Shown here piece after piece: positions 12,451 through 25,637 of a stretch of 64,000 nucleotides of DNA. Every line of letters starts with the position of its first letter. The first letter of the stretch is position 1. A program made the position numbers and the translations under genes. Source of the stretch: Sordaria brevicollis (Eukaryota > Ascomycota > Sordariomycetes > Sordariales > Sordariaceae); contig JAUTDP010000019.1 in assembly GCA_033439795.1 (NCBI GenBank), forward strand, positions 186,001-250,000, given 5' to 3'. The notes under the pieces were generated by a model. The model worked only from the letters and a program-made list of their open reading frames with translations. It was not told where the DNA came from and made no database searches.

Positions 12451-13040
12451 TATAGGGGACTATTACGCTACTTTTGTATAGAATCTTTTTTTCTTCTATT
12501 TATCCTATTATAAATACCTTTGTACAGTCTCCTTCGAAATATAAACGTTATATTCGTCGGTTAAAAAGGTATAAATCTCATCGAAATATAAATCGGGCTT
12601 TATAATAAAAAACTCTATAACTTTCTATATATATTATTAATATAATATTTATTAAGCGGGTAATATTATTATATATATTTTAAGCGCTTATATTAGAAAT
12701 TTTCTAATATTTTATAATATTTTAATTAGTATAATACATTTGCTAATATTTATTAAATTTCGTTTATACCTCTAAATAATTTTTATAAATATATTAACCG
12801 TTATAGCGACTTTATTTAGGTATTCGCTATTTGCTAGCATTACGTTAATTAACGCCTTTTAATTAGCATTTGGGTAGCGAATTATATTGATTATAGTCGA
12901 AAATTGAATAAAAGATAACGTAAATACTAAAGATTAATAAAAGCAATATTACTACATCGATATATCGATTTTTTATAGCAATTGTAGTTAGTTTTCGATA
13001 GTAAACGACCTGTTTTGGTTGTGTAAATGATGAAAAACGA

Positions 13041-13971
13041 CTAAATGGCCAAAAAGTGTAGTTGTGTGCGGTGTGTATACACCCCCTCACGCCAAGACTG
13101 TCAAGGTGTTTGAGTTCGGGAACGGGTGGACAAGCGCTAGCGTGGTGCGGCAAAAACGCCACCGTCTCGGTAGATTCCAGATGCCAGATTGCCCAGACTC
13201 ACCAGATCTCAGGAGGATGAAGATGATGCTTGGCTTTCAACGTCGCTCGCCATGAACCGACAACCGCGCGATCACTGATGAAGAAGCAATGAGACAGACT
13301 GTGGGTAGGTAAGTGGAAGCGATCAGTCGCGAAGTGAAGACGTGGAAGCTTGATAAGACGCGACCTTACATGAAGCTAACACAAGTTCACGACTCATGAG
13401 TGGTCGGACAAGGGTTGTCGCGCTTAAGAGAAGAGTAAGTAAGTGCTGCGAAACACCACATTTTGAGTGTAGCGCGACCGAAATTGATCTTGTTAGTAAA
13501 GCTTTGTCACAAGAGGTCAATGTCATCACAATGAGGAAAGCAAGATATTGCGGTTGATATAATCAATTAAGTAAGGTTTGGTTGTATAGTTAGTTTAGGT
13601 ACGGTATATCCAACGCAGGTAGGTTATACCAAGGTATCGAGGTAGGTGATTTGACACAAAGAAAAAAAAAGATGACAACAGCCAACAGAACTAGGACAAC
13701 CACCGCACACCACCGCCCGCCATCGTACAATCCCCATTCATCATAAAACAAATTATCCAACCGCATATATATCCAAGATAATAGTCATTTCCCCATCCAA
13801 TATCATTCGTGCTCATCAAAATTCATTCGCTCAAAACATACAACCGCGGGGTATCCTTTCACACTTCTCTTTCTCGACTTCTCGACGGCCTGGGAAAAAG
13901 CGTGGGGTGGTTGTCCATCTTCATTTTTTTTCTTCGCTATTAATAAGAGATTCGGTAAAGTGAATCTCAAT
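13041..13971. other. Border of the RIP block and 3' flank of the transporter gene
   Basis: Composition changes abruptly to normal at about 13,040, near a GTGTGCGGTGTGTATACACC stretch. The interval holds no frame I would defend; the open frames are short, overlap on opposite strands and show no family motif. It should contain the 3' untranslated region of the minus-strand transporter gene, whose stop is at 13,972-13,974. Confidence 0.6.
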
Positions 13972-15755
13972 TTAAACAGCCTTCTCGGCAGGGACGAGAG
14001 TGCCCTCCTCAGCAGCGTGGGCGAAAGTGGTGGTGGGCTTCCACTTGGCCGAGGTGCGGGGAGTGGTCTCCTCCATCATCTTGTCGACCTGCTCGAGCGA
14101 GAGACCCTTGGTCTCGGGCACGAGGAAGTAGGTGTACACAAAGGCGCACGTGCAGAGGCCGCCCCACACAAAGAAGACGGACGACTTGAGGTTGCCGCGG
14201 TTCTCGCCGACCATGTAAGGGGTGATGACGGCGATGATGGTGTTCCAGAGCCAGTTGGAGGCGGTCGAGAGACCGACGCCGCGGGAGCGGATGGGCAGGG
14301 GGAAGATCTCGCCGATCAGGATCCAGGCTCCCGGGCCCCAGGTGGAGGCGAAGAAGAAGATGAAGATGGCGATGAAGGCGATCTGGGCGTTGACGGCGTT
14401 GATGTTGTTGGCGATGGAGTTGCCGTCGGCGTCGAGGTGGGTCTTGTTGAAGCCGACGGTGACACCGACGATGGCGACGACGAACTGGCAGATGGTCATG
14501 CCGAGGGCGCCCCAGAAGAGGATGGTGCGGCGGCCGAAGCGCTCGACGGTCCAGAAGGAGATGGGGGTGGAGAACACGTTGATGATGGTGAAGACCATGG
14601 AGATCAGGAACTCGTCAGAGATGGCGCCAGTGGACTTGAGGAAGGGGGTGGAGTAGTAGAAGATGAAGTTGACACCGGTCCTGGACAATAGTTGTTAGCA
14701 TTTTGCATCTCTTGGCTTGGAAAGCGAGCGAAACTCACCATTGCTGCATCATCTGAAGAGAGGTACCAAGGATAGTCTTGCGGAGGTTGGAGTTGGCCTT
14801 CCAGAGAGAACCCTTGAAGCAGTTGGCCCAGGAGCCGAACCAGGTGGTGGAGGGAATGAGCTGACGCTCGTACTCCTCGTTGGCGACAATCTCGGCAAGC
14901 TCGACCTGGATGTACTCGGAGTTGGGGTCCTGGCCACGAAGACGGGACAGAGAGTTGGTGGCAGCAGCGAGGTTACCCTTCTTGACGAAGTAGCGCGGAG
15001 AGTCGGGGAGGAAGAGAAGACCACCGGCGAGGATGATAGCCCAGATGAACTGAATGGCGATGGGGATGCGGTAAGCACCGGTATCCGACCTCTCCTTGGT
15101 TCCGTAGACGACGCAGGCAGCAAGCATAAGACCGATGGTGATGCAGAATTGGTAACCGGCGACCAAGGCACCACGAACCTTGCGAGGGCACTGCAGACAT
15201 ACTGGTGGTTAGTTCATTTTCTTAAAGGCCTTTGAGGGATGGAGAAAAACTCACAATCTCGGACATGTACAGAATGACGACGGCAGACTCGAAACCCACA
15301 CCGATACCAGCAATGAGACGGCCAGCAACGATAGCACCAAGAGCAGAACCGAGACCAGTGATCATCTGGATGACGACACCGACCATGTAGATGAGACAGC
15401 CAGCAATAACAGTCCACTTGCGGCCGATCATATCGGCGAGATCACCGGCAATGAGAGCGCCAAAGAAGGTACCGCAGGACAGGATAGAGACGACGAGAGA
15501 CTGGTGAGATTCGGAAAGGGCATCGACCTGGGGGACGGCGCCTTCGACGGCATCGATGAAGATCTGCGAGCCGAGAACGCCGTTGATGTAACCGGAGTCA
15601 TAACCGAAGAAGATACCACCGAACGAGGCGAAGGCGCAGATGAGGTAGGCCTTCCATGTGACGGGGGCTTCGATGCGTTCGACATCCTGGGTGTGAGCGA
15701 GCCCGGAGACGTGGGCCGCTGTAGGAGCCGTCTCCTTCTCGTGGGTAGACGACAT
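13972..15755 (-). CDS. MFS monosaccharide (hexose) transporter
   Basis: A 553-residue sugar porter of the major facilitator superfamily that moves glucose-type sugars across the plasma membrane. Exons are 15,755-15,255, 15,190-14,739 and 14,680-13,972. Introns of 64 and 58 bp have GTGAGT donors and CAG acceptors, and joining them restores MSEICPRKVRG and QQWTGVNFIFYY. Family signatures in order: FGYDSGYINGVLG in helix 1, GRKW (loop 2-3, D/GRR-type), AGRLIAGIGVGFES, the PESPR-type box as PDSPRYFVKKG, QQWTGVNF in helix 7, ERFGRR (loop 8-9), and the terminal PETKGLSLEQVDKM. The length fits fungal hexose transporters (530-580). The start at 15,755 follows a CT-rich leader; an upstream ATG at about 15,900 would add an atypical tail. 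It resembles the Neurospora high-affinity glucose transporters (HGT class), but I cannot assign the orthologue. The antisense frame across the last exon is a shadow. Confidence 0.93.
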
Positions 15756-18700
15756 GACGACTGTGTTGTTGTTGTGACCCTTTTCTTGTTGATATCCCTT
15801 GTTTTTTTTCTTGTTGTCGTTGATGGGAAGAGTGAAGAGAAGAGATTCGAGGGAGGGAAGAAGAGGGGATGAAGGGAGGTATATCACTTCTCGACGACAC
15901 ACAGAAAGGAAGGGCTTATGAAAGGGGGGTGACAGACGGGATGCGAAGCTCTTTATGTGAATTGAGTTTGCATGTTTTAAGACTAGAAACTACCTAGCCA
16001 TTCTGTCCATGCCCGTGGTTACACTCCCCGGAACCTTGTCGACTTTTTTCGGCTTGCCCATGCTTCCCAAGTTGGAGAAGACTGGGGGAGGGTCTGGGAG
16101 GGTGGGAATCAGGTGGCTGCGGAGGGCTTGGTCGGATCCGGCCAGTCAGAAGCGGGAGACACGCACCCAGACCAGCCAGACTGAGCCAGACAGAAGGGCG
16201 ATTTCCCCGACTTGGCAAGGTGCTCCTTGGGGATTTCGCCGCTGTCTCGCCGGGGGGTCGCGTGCAGAAACCAGTGAACCACTCTGGCACTCCCCATTTG
16301 TTGCGGAGAAGAAAGATTCTACCCCAAATCCAACAGAGGGCTCCATCGTGGGGAGAGTCTGGAGTGTTGGGTCTGGGGTTGGGTGGAAAGGCGGAGGGTG
16401 GTGGAGGAGTGGAGGAGTGGAGGAGTGGAGGAGTGGTGGTGGCCCATTCTCCATCTTCATCTCGTCCCATCCTGCCATCCCATCTCTGGTTCAGTGGTTC
16501 TGGTTCTGATTCAGGGGTGGCCTCCATGCTTGCTGCCTTCTCCATGCTCCAGTTTCTCTCTCTCCATGGGGTCTCCAGGTCATGATGCCTGGATCCCATC
16601 CATGCAGCGCCATGCACGAGAGATGCAGAATAACGCCGAGCGAGAGAGCTTGACCCAGAGCTTGGCCCTGAACCGTCTGGTCCGCCCCCTGTCCGTTCCC
16701 GAAGCTATCCCCCTTTTGGTTTTGGTCGAGATGTCTTGAAGTTCTGAATCATACACCCCCTTGTAAGCCGTATCCGTATCGTAACGTCATGTGAGGGAAT
16801 GCCCGTTTTCGGTACATTACATTCCTTACGCCAAAATTACTTGAGACATCCACCATCCCCAAACCCCCCCTTTATATTACGCAGCAATTCCCACCATCTT
16901 CATCCACACCAGAGAGTAATGTCTTGGGTCTCGATCCAGTCCCGGATTAGCATTGTTTGTTCCCGGTCGTCAATCTTCATCGTTCCATTCTTCGATGCGT
17001 GTCTTGCCTTCTCGTTAGTTGTTCTTTAAGATATGGATGCATGGGTTCAGTTTTTGAGACCTTGACGACATCGTCATCGTCATTCGGAAACGTTGATTAC
17101 AGTACAAGCCAGGGCAGGATTGGAGAAACTGATGAGAACACTTCTAGAGGTAGATCACCCGCATTTCACACCGTTTGCATTTTGTTCCTCGGCCAACTGT
17201 TTACGCTCAAAATAGGTGGAATCCTTGGATTCGATAACCGAGCCGGTGAACGTTTGCTTTTCCGCCTTCTAACAACGTCAATGATGACTCCTTTAATCTG
17301 CTGCTGGCATCTGTAGGTTTTGGAGGTAGGTGGTGACTGAAAACAATCATCTGTTACATTACATACAGGTACAGCGCCGAGTATCAGTTGTTCCGCAGTC
17401 CCACCGCCATGCAACTCGGAGCAACATCACCAACCCCAAGAAACGTCAAAGCTGCATCTTTTTGGGGAAGCGACAGATCCTCTTCTTGGCCCATCATGAG
17501 CGTCCAGTCCCCCATCTCCGCGTCTCGGTTTCGTTCCGAATGACTGGTTCTAGTGAATAGTTCCCCGCGTGATTTCTGGTGTTGACTTATTTAAGCGGCG
17601 TAGACATCGACAATTGACCGAGTGTACGCCCGTCCAGCTTGTGCGGTGTGGTTACATTCTCTTTTCGCTTCCCTATATACTGGCTTTGATACGTTACGAA
17701 CGGAACCCCTTAGATTTCGGGGTCACGGCACCCATACAGATGGAACCGAAGGGCCATTTCGAGGATGGCGACAACCCATCTTACAACTTATTCGGCATAG
17801 TGTATCAAACTGATGGCGACGACAATGATTCGCATTCGTTTGATGTGGTGGATGGCGTATATAAAAAGGATTGAAGGATGGGCCTTCGCTCGGTGCTTCT
17901 CAAAACAAGCGAGACCGGGCGGGATTCTGCACTTCTTCTTTGGCCCCATCCATCCCTTCCATTTCTCAAAAAAAAATGTGTGAACGGTGGCATTTTAATA
18001 TATCTTCGCGCTGCACATAATGAGCTGGCAGCATTTCAGATTCCAGAATCTCAGATAAGAGAGATGAAGATGGATAGGGATCTCTGTTATTTCTGTAGGT
18101 GACTGACCGGGCCGACAGTGGTATCTGCCAAAGTGGACGAATGGGACAGAGACCCTTTCTGCGTCGTCTACCAGACGGCTTGTTGGTGCCGGCCGCTTCC
18201 TCGGCCGATGGTGTAGCTTGCCTTTCGGTTACTATTCCCAACCAACCAATCTATCTCCCGCACTCTCACCCTTTAATTCGTTCTTTATCACAAATTGCCG
18301 CCAACGGGCCATCCGCGGTTCGATCCCGCCGCACCGCCGCAGCCTCCTTGTTTTGCCTTTCTACCGCTTCTTTCAAAGTTTGTTGCTGTAGGATAACGAA
18401 CTGGGCTTTTTTGTGCGAGTCTGCATGTCTATAAAGGATTCGATTGTTATGCAGTCAGTGGTACACCAAAAAGCCACACTTCCAATGTATTAAGGATCAC
18501 CGTCGTGGCTTTAACAGAATGTTGTAGCTCCACGGCAGTCAGCGGCCGCTTGAACCAAACACAAAGAGCAGATCCTCAGTTACTTAAGGAGAAAGCATGG
18601 GCCAACTCAACGGGGGGTACGAAATTTTGCCTCTGTCTTTCAACCTCAAACTCTGGTAATTTTCGTTACACTACCAAACTCTAAAATATCATCAACTCCA

Positions 18701-21700
18701 AAAGGCCATGTTCCCTGCCCACTCAATCCATGAACTTGGATTTCAACCATCCATGAAAAACGCAATAAGATCATCCAACGATCTTCGTTGCAGTAGCCGA
18801 CAGGTTTTAGGTTTTTGGGTACGTGGTCCTACTGAGAGCATGCTGTTCGTCAGTCAAGAGATTTGGGGGACTCGCACAGACAAAGTTCCTGGCCCCCTTT
18901 TCGTCGGTGATCCTTGATGAGGATCAAAGGGCGATCCTGAGTAATGTTTGATTATAATGATGATGCGCGCAGCACAAGCACGCTGTTCCAGTGTCCACCA
19001 GTCGCAATCAGTACCTCTAGCATCAGTACCAAATCTTCAACTAAGCGGTGATGAAATCTGCCATAGCTTCTTCGAGGGGACACGGGCAACGAGTAAGTGA
19101 ACCATGTGTGTTGATGATCTTCCATAGCCTTGTCCGTACCACCCATTATCGAAAATTAGGGTCCTGTCCTGGGTTCACACCACAATACGATAGGTAGATC
19201 AGTTTGAGGCTGAAGGCATGTACATGTAGCTATGTGTGATCATGGTGGCACGCAACACCATACCCTTCTTTATTTCCCACCACAAGGCCCAACTGATTAG
19301 CCTATCTCGACGCCCTTCCCCTTTCCCTTCCGTACCAAGTACCGAATAAATGCCTAGAATCACCATCGTGGTCGCCAAGGGCACCAGACGAGTCAGGTTC
19401 TCTCTACCTTTACATACAGTACAGCCTCAGCCCATGGGGCCATGATGAGGCCAAGCTCTCTCGAGCTGTCATCTCTCCCACAATGAGCCGCAAAAAGAAG
19501 ACGTCCAGAAGAACTTCCCGCCCAGCCAGACTAATCAAGTCCTGCAATACGATGCGAATGACCACCCCTCCTTCGGCAGTACTTGCCATTAGTACCGGCG
19601 CTTTTGTGGGCTTACACTACATACATACATCATCATATGTTTATTCAGCTAGTCCAAGCTAAACCGGGTAACGCGAGCGAGGAATGATTCGGTTCGTTCG
19701 GTTCGCGGTTCGGTTCGGTTTGAAGAGCTGATCGTTGGGTTTTGCATACGAGGCATACATACATATAGACGAACGTAGATACCATATCGTGATAGGTAGT
19801 ACCTTACTCGGAGTTACTGCGCTTCTTTACTCGGTGTCTTTATTCTTTGGCGAAGGAAGGAAGGAAGAGATGTTTGATGTGTTGTTTTGGGCATCATTTC
19901 ATCGGTACCATTATACGTTGTTGTCGCTTGTTGGTTCCATAGGGCCGGATCTTCGTCTTCCTTCCAGATATATGCATAGGCGACTACGGTGACTGTGACG
20001 GCAACGTTATTATCACTTATCAAGTCGTGTAGTCCGGCCGGTCCCAACAAGCTTTTCCCGCGTTCTTGAACCACAGTCACAAGTGCATCATGACCGAGTC
20101 GCGCCGAGCCGCTTTTTTCTTGTTCTAGGTATTGTGTAAGGTGAGCTCCAATGTCAGTGACAATGTCAACAATGAGTGGTAATAATCGTCGTAACATTCA
20201 TTTCCTCACATTGAAGTCTTTCATTCAATGTTACGAAATCGTGACCCTCCTCCATCTGTTCATCCCAAAAGGGAATTGTAACTTCAAAGCCCACCGACTG
20301 GGAGAGCCCACAACCACCCCAACATTTCGGTGGAGTCAGGCACACCCGCACCCAAAAAGTGTGCCTAGGACAAGCATGGAAACGTGGTCCGGGGCGAACA
20401 GGGGTTGGTTTAGACTTTTTAGGGTACAAGTGCAGGACAGGGTCGCTTCGTAAACGGTCCTTTTCTGGATCCCCTTCGTTCTTGGGGTTTTTGTTGCGAA
20501 TGGCTTCGCATCGAATCCTTTTTCTCCAAGCGGCTCCAGTTTTGCTCCCCGGCTCCCCAGGCCCATTGTTCCAATGTTCCCCTCATTTTTTTCGTTGCTT
20601 GCTCGCTTTTCCCCGACTTTTGGCGACGGAACTTCTTTCGGCCCTTTCCCCAGAGAATCTGGCGACAAGCGAACCCCATGATATTCCAGCTTTTTTTCTT
20701 TGAGTTGCGGATTGTGGGCTCCCTTCCACTCCATATTCTTCCCCATGGGACAGGTGGATTCTAACATGTCCAACGTGTTCCAACGTCGGACGATTGAGGA
20801 GACAATCACGGACCAACAAGCTGGAGACCTGGGGAAATCCCCGCCCGATACCACAGCATGAAATCGCTTGTGGGTTTTGATGACCGACAACTTTAAAAAA
20901 GAGTCTTTTTGCACATGCTGAGCATGTGACTGTCGGTTCTAGAATTTTGGAGACCGCAAAAAGAGTCTGGACAACCAACAACAGCGAAAATCTCCAAAGA
21001 CCGGGAACGGGAAGGATTGAAGCGGTTGATAGTGGAGCCCAAATTGATTTTCCAGGCCCTCAGGCCCATGTTCCAGTGTCTTTCAGCATCACAACACTTG
21101 GAGACTTTTGTGGTGTTAGCGCTCGGCATCGGGTTTTTGCCTGGCGACAGCCTGGAGCAAGCCAAGGAGCTAAAAGACGTTCATGACATGAGTGGCTTTT
21201 CGCGTCGCCGTTGCCCGCTGTAAAGACTGACACCCGTCCTCGGTTCCCGGCTGTCTAACCTTTTGTTCGCCTTGTGCCAAGAATCCGTTAGCTGATGAGA
21301 AAAAGGTCTTTTTATCCAAGATTGGACAGTGGAGATGGAGATGGAACTTCTTGTTCTTCATGTCATGCTGCACTTTTCGGTGAACTGGGATTTCCTATCG
21401 CCGCCGGTGCGCCGACCGCTACGATAGCGAAAAACTTGCCAGAGACGTTGCCCTTCAGGCCCGTCCAGTGTACGATGCCCTCTTCCAGATAGAATCAGGG
21501 AGGTTGGATGGACACCAAAGCTGAACTTGGATAGGTATTGACCGCCGCAAGCCGGCAAACAAGGACCCTAATTTAACATTCGATTCCCAAAATTCTTACG
21601 GTGGACGCAGCAGTTGGATGTCGCCGACAGACCACAGTTGAAACACAAGTTCGTCGACTGTATCCGGACGGTAACGCGCATCATGTGCCCCTGGAATATC

Positions 21701-24700
21701 AAAAATGTGGTCTCATGTGACAAAACAAAGGCCTCTCTTTCTTTGTTCATTTTTTTCCCGGCAAGCCCACTTGACAGAGAGGCTGGAAGCGCCCTTTGTT
21801 GCAAACCTGTCGCCTGATCCCTTTCTGAAAGCTTTGATCGTGATTGGTAAGATCTGTCAAAGAAAAAGTCAGTTTGCTACTAGCTTCGGTAGGCTGGAAC
21901 AGCCCTGTTTGCCCTGCCAGCCCCTACAGTCAGCCGCCTGGCCAGCCTAGACCACAGTTGTGAAGATTCTGTGGTTCAGGAATCCGCATCTGATTGGTCT
22001 TGGATCTTCAAGATGGCCCAGCGCTCATTATCTCGGACCGCAACTCATCATTTGCTGGATCTACAAATCAGTCTTCAGGAACGGAGATGTTTGAATGGGC
22101 TCTACTTTGTCAGCCTTGTCCATTCTTCAGCAATTCGGGCTTGTTCGGCAGCGTTTCTTCTAGAGACCGGCGGACTGTTGAGATGTTTGGGCGCTGTGGA
22201 CGGTTGGACTGATGCCCCTGGACCACACAGAAAGTCAGCGTGGTATCCGTTCCTGTGTTCCTACGGCGTGGCAGTGACCGAGGTAAAGGTACCGAGCCAA
22301 TCCCTTTCCGCCGACGTGCTTTCTACCCGGCCCCACACAATGTATCTTGTTCCCCCTTAGCCTTCGCAGACCCCCCCCCCCCTTGGAACGTCTCTTTCAT
22401 TTCCATGTCGTGGTTCGGGTGTGCAACCATTGGGTACGCGGTGTCGAGGACCGGAGGTCGATGGCCGGATGTATTCCCTATTCTGTATTGTTTTCGGGCC
22501 GTTTTTTGGGGGTGTTCTGACCAACTAAATCGGCCGCTTCTGCAGGACCGTGCCGCGTTAGCAAGAAGGCGTTGGTCATTCGCGATCCGGGAAGTGCATT
22601 TGTAAATTGCAGGAAGGATGATTTGTTTACAAACCGAAAAATGGTTCGAGAAGGAGATATCAGTCCTGGATAGTGCCAGCTAGGAGGGACACCTGGGGCA
22701 ACCCTCTCTCATGGCCATTTGGTCTCATCAGGTTGTCTATGTTGGTGAGTTTCTGCCTTTGTCCACCCAGTTTGCCTCCTGACAGCTTTTCATCGTCATG
22801 TGGTTTCTGTCAATATTCTGTGGCGGGATAGCAACCAAATGCTGACTTCGTCTAGGCATGACGACAAGACAGTTGTCAATACCATCAACCTTACTGCTTT
22901 ACGCTCCCAGTTGAGCCAGTCAGCCAATCTTCCCATCGTGATGGCGGCTTCGACTATCCCAAATTCGACCCGGCATACGTCGCGATCTGCTTGAACCAGC
23001 GAAACAGTACTGGTAGCTGTGCGAGCTGTGTCATGCATCCAACACCAAAACCCAAACATCGACGTCGTTCATCGCCAGCTTGTCTCGAGTCGCTTGTTCG
23101 GTATTCGCCAAATCCTTCGACCGCTGCACTATCGAAAGACGATCGACCTTGCCGCTGTCAACCGAAAGCAAGCAAGCGCCGCCTCTCGCTAGAGAAAAAA
23201 GCTTGACAATAGCCATGCCCTACCAGCCTGCCCCATGCCGATTTTCTCGACCTGTCGATTCCTGCTGCTCAGCAAGGCAGTTTGCCCACCCCAAGTTCCG
23301 GGTGCCGTTGTCTACCCCGCTTGATGGACACCAATAAGAAGCAAACCTTGTGCCTAACCCCAGACGCCACAAAGTTTCGGGTGGCGTGCGACATCCATCC
23401 TTCGCTTCTTCCTTTTTGCTGGCAGGCTGGGCAAATGCGGGACAGTTGGCGGCAGGCAAGCTCTAGCGAGTAGCGAGGTGAGGGGAACAACGAAGGAGAA
23501 GTGTCGAGTTTGGAGAAGTTGGCTCTTTGTTGGAGACAACTTATCGATATTCCCGATGAGATGGCTGGGAAATCGAAGATCGATCGAAAACTCGCAATTC
23601 TTCGCTGCGGCGGCGGCGGCGGTGGTGGCAGTCTTTGGCCGACGAGCAATAACCACAAAGGGCGGCAATTGAGTGCGACATGGAAAAATGGAGGTGAGTT
23701 TGCCTTTCCAACGGTTCCGGGAATTCGAAGCGAAAGAGAACAGATTAGAGATGCCGACGAATACTGTCCGTCCGGGCCGTTTGACAATTAGTTGTGGCCC
23801 GTGTAGCGCCCGGAAGATTCGACGCGGACGGATCGGGGGACTCTGAACAGCCGCCGCTGTCCGCACTTCCAGGCGTCTCGTACACTGCCGTTGGCGGTTG
23901 TGCATACCTCTACCGAGATTCGTCGGGCAGTCGCGCTTGTGCTCGTCACCCACCTTCACTTCGTACCTTGTTCATGCCTGCCGATTTTGTGTTCCTGTAC
24001 GGACTGTTATTTAGCAATGACGTCCATTGCACTTGGCCATCTCAACGATGATGATGGTCATCATGGAAGTCACGGTCTTTGACGACGTAAAGACAGCAAC
24101 CACTGCGCAATCGCAATGAACAGTGGTGATCTGCTGTAACGGATTCACTTACAGAAGGGTTGCTTACCTATATCCACTTCCCCATCCGGACTAGCTCCAC
24201 CTTACCCCATACCCCGGTATTTTATCATGATACTGTAACATTCACAGTTACGCATTCGTTACCTTACGCAGCATTCGTTACGCAATGCTTTCGTTCTGGT
24301 GAATGGCCATGAAATGGAAAATTCACATTCCAACAAACCATCATCATCATCCCTTGAAAACAGTTTCTGTTGTCTCAAAAAGTAATCATCAATAGAACAA
24401 GACCTTCGTTTCCGTCATGGAAAATGCCAATCCTTTTAGATCCCGTGCGGAAACGTGGTTGTCCCGCCGTGTCGCTCTTGTGTTGGTGTTTCAGTTTGGC
24501 CATTTTCTTTGCAACCACCGAAAGGAAAAATAAAAGGGAATGGAATTGAAAGAGCACATGCGTTCATGCGTCAGGCTATTTGTGATTTGTGTCTTCGGTT
24601 TTGCAAAACCGAGTGTAAAATTCCTAAGAAGTTACAGAAGAATCTCCTGAGAAAATTTGGGTACGAAACCTCCAATCCTCCATCGAGTGCAACCCTCCCA

Positions 24701-25637
24701 ATTTTATGTGTCTGTCGTGTCCGTGAAAGTCTGTGTGTGTGTCAAATTGGCAACTGCAACTGTATCTAGCTTCATTGGACGGGTCCAGGTGAGATGGAGA
24801 TGGAATGCAACGTTTGTTGGTCCGACGGGAACAATCATTTTCATTCATGTGGTTTTGAGTACGTACGTGGATGGGATGGTGGTAATCACTAATCAAAATA
24901 ACATCCTTCTTAGGTTTTTACTGCCGTGCCTGAGGAATGATGGCCTTGACTCAAGTATCTTTGTTGAGAGGGGAGTGAGGCCTGATGAAGCCTCCAACCG
25001 AATTACTGCTACGAAATATGGATTTGAACTGCCAAAGTGATTTACAACACGGTAGCAGGAGGTACGGAAAATGGACGGCGACGACGGGAACTAACCATCA
25101 GTTCGGTCATGGCTTTTGATCAAGTATGAAGCTGCATTGAAATGGTACCGGTATTATCATCGAGCATACCGGTAGAACTGGGAGATGCTGCAATGCGGTT
25201 ATGGTGTCAATCATCGGATGATCTAATCAAAGAGACGACATGCTTGGATGAGCCGGTTATATGTTGAAGACCAATGGAAACGAAGACGCCATATGAATGA
25301 CGAAAGACATCAACAACGAACAAGCAAATCACAGTAGCACCGATTCATGCTTCCAGATGACCAAGTCATATCTTTCTCCCGTCCGTTTACTTAGAATGAG
25401 CTGATATTACTATTATACACACTCTTGATCGTAGAATTGTTAGACTTCAATGCCAAAATCGTTGTTCGTTCATTACCGTAGTATCGTGAATGGAATGTTC
25501 ACCTTCAACGTCCAGGCGACACGAGTTGTCCCAAAAATCCACATCTCATCGCCCTAAGGAGCCCATCAAACTCAACACAATACCTGCGACACTCTGCACC
25601 GTCATGCTTACTCACACCCCACTCCTAACGTCACCAC
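15756..25637. other. Large gene-empty interval (about 9.9 kb)
   Basis: This contains the CT-rich leader and promoter of the transporter (just above 15,756) and the 3' flank of nop-1. I find no frame with a family motif or convincing spliced structure. Open frames of 100-200 codons occur (for example near 16.0-16.6, 20.3-20.9 and 23.3-24.0 kb), but they overlap on both strands and have no start context, introns or domain. Simple sequence is scattered through it: an 8-bp repeat at 16.4 kb, GGTTC-type repeats near 19.69-19.72 kb, CATA repeats near 19.61 and 19.75 kb, a run of Cs at about 22.37 kb and a CGG run near 23.61 kb. Non-coding transcripts cannot be judged from sequence. Confidence 0.6.
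16401..16436 (+). repeat. 8-bp tandem repeat GTGGAGGA
   Basis: Four and a half perfect copies of GTGGAGGA, continuing into related GTGGTGGT sequence. It is purine-rich on the plus strand and a candidate for replication slippage. It lies in the upstream region of the sugar transporter, about 650 bp from its start codon. Confidence 0.9.

Larger units (their letters stand above)
1..13040. other. AT-rich, RIP-mutated repeat block
   Basis: This stretch is extremely AT-rich and almost free of CA and TG dinucleotides, while TA is in great excess and CG remains common. That context-specific loss (CpA to TpA on both strands) is the mark of repeat-induced point mutation in Neurospora-type fungi and differs from CpG-methylation decay, which would remove CG. 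Frames that can be followed are full of TAA and TAG where CAA, CAG or TGG would have stood, as RIP predicts. The block ends within a few tens of bases near 13,040, where normal composition begins. It is probably heterochromatic and DNA-methylated; that is inference. Confidence 0.93.

Noticed and set aside
13960..14691. 243-codon plus-strand frame antisense to the transporter
   Set aside because: It mirrors the last exon of a clear sugar transporter; its Gly/Glu/Asp-rich composition is the complement of the transporter's third codon positions and shows no domain.
15994..16617. 207-codon minus-strand frame upstream of the transporter
   Set aside because: Pro/Ser-rich low complexity arising from GTGGAGGA and GGTTC-type repeats; open frames exist on both strands, and no motif, intron or leader supports it.
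20336..20981. Two overlapping minus-strand frames of 192 and 132 codons
   Set aside because: They overlap each other in different frames and a plus frame; no family motif, and I found no splice sites that would join them into a gene.
23269..23959. Frames of 172 and 201 codons on the minus strand
   Set aside because: Overlapping frames across a CGG-rich stretch; composition artefact, with no recognisable domain or start context.
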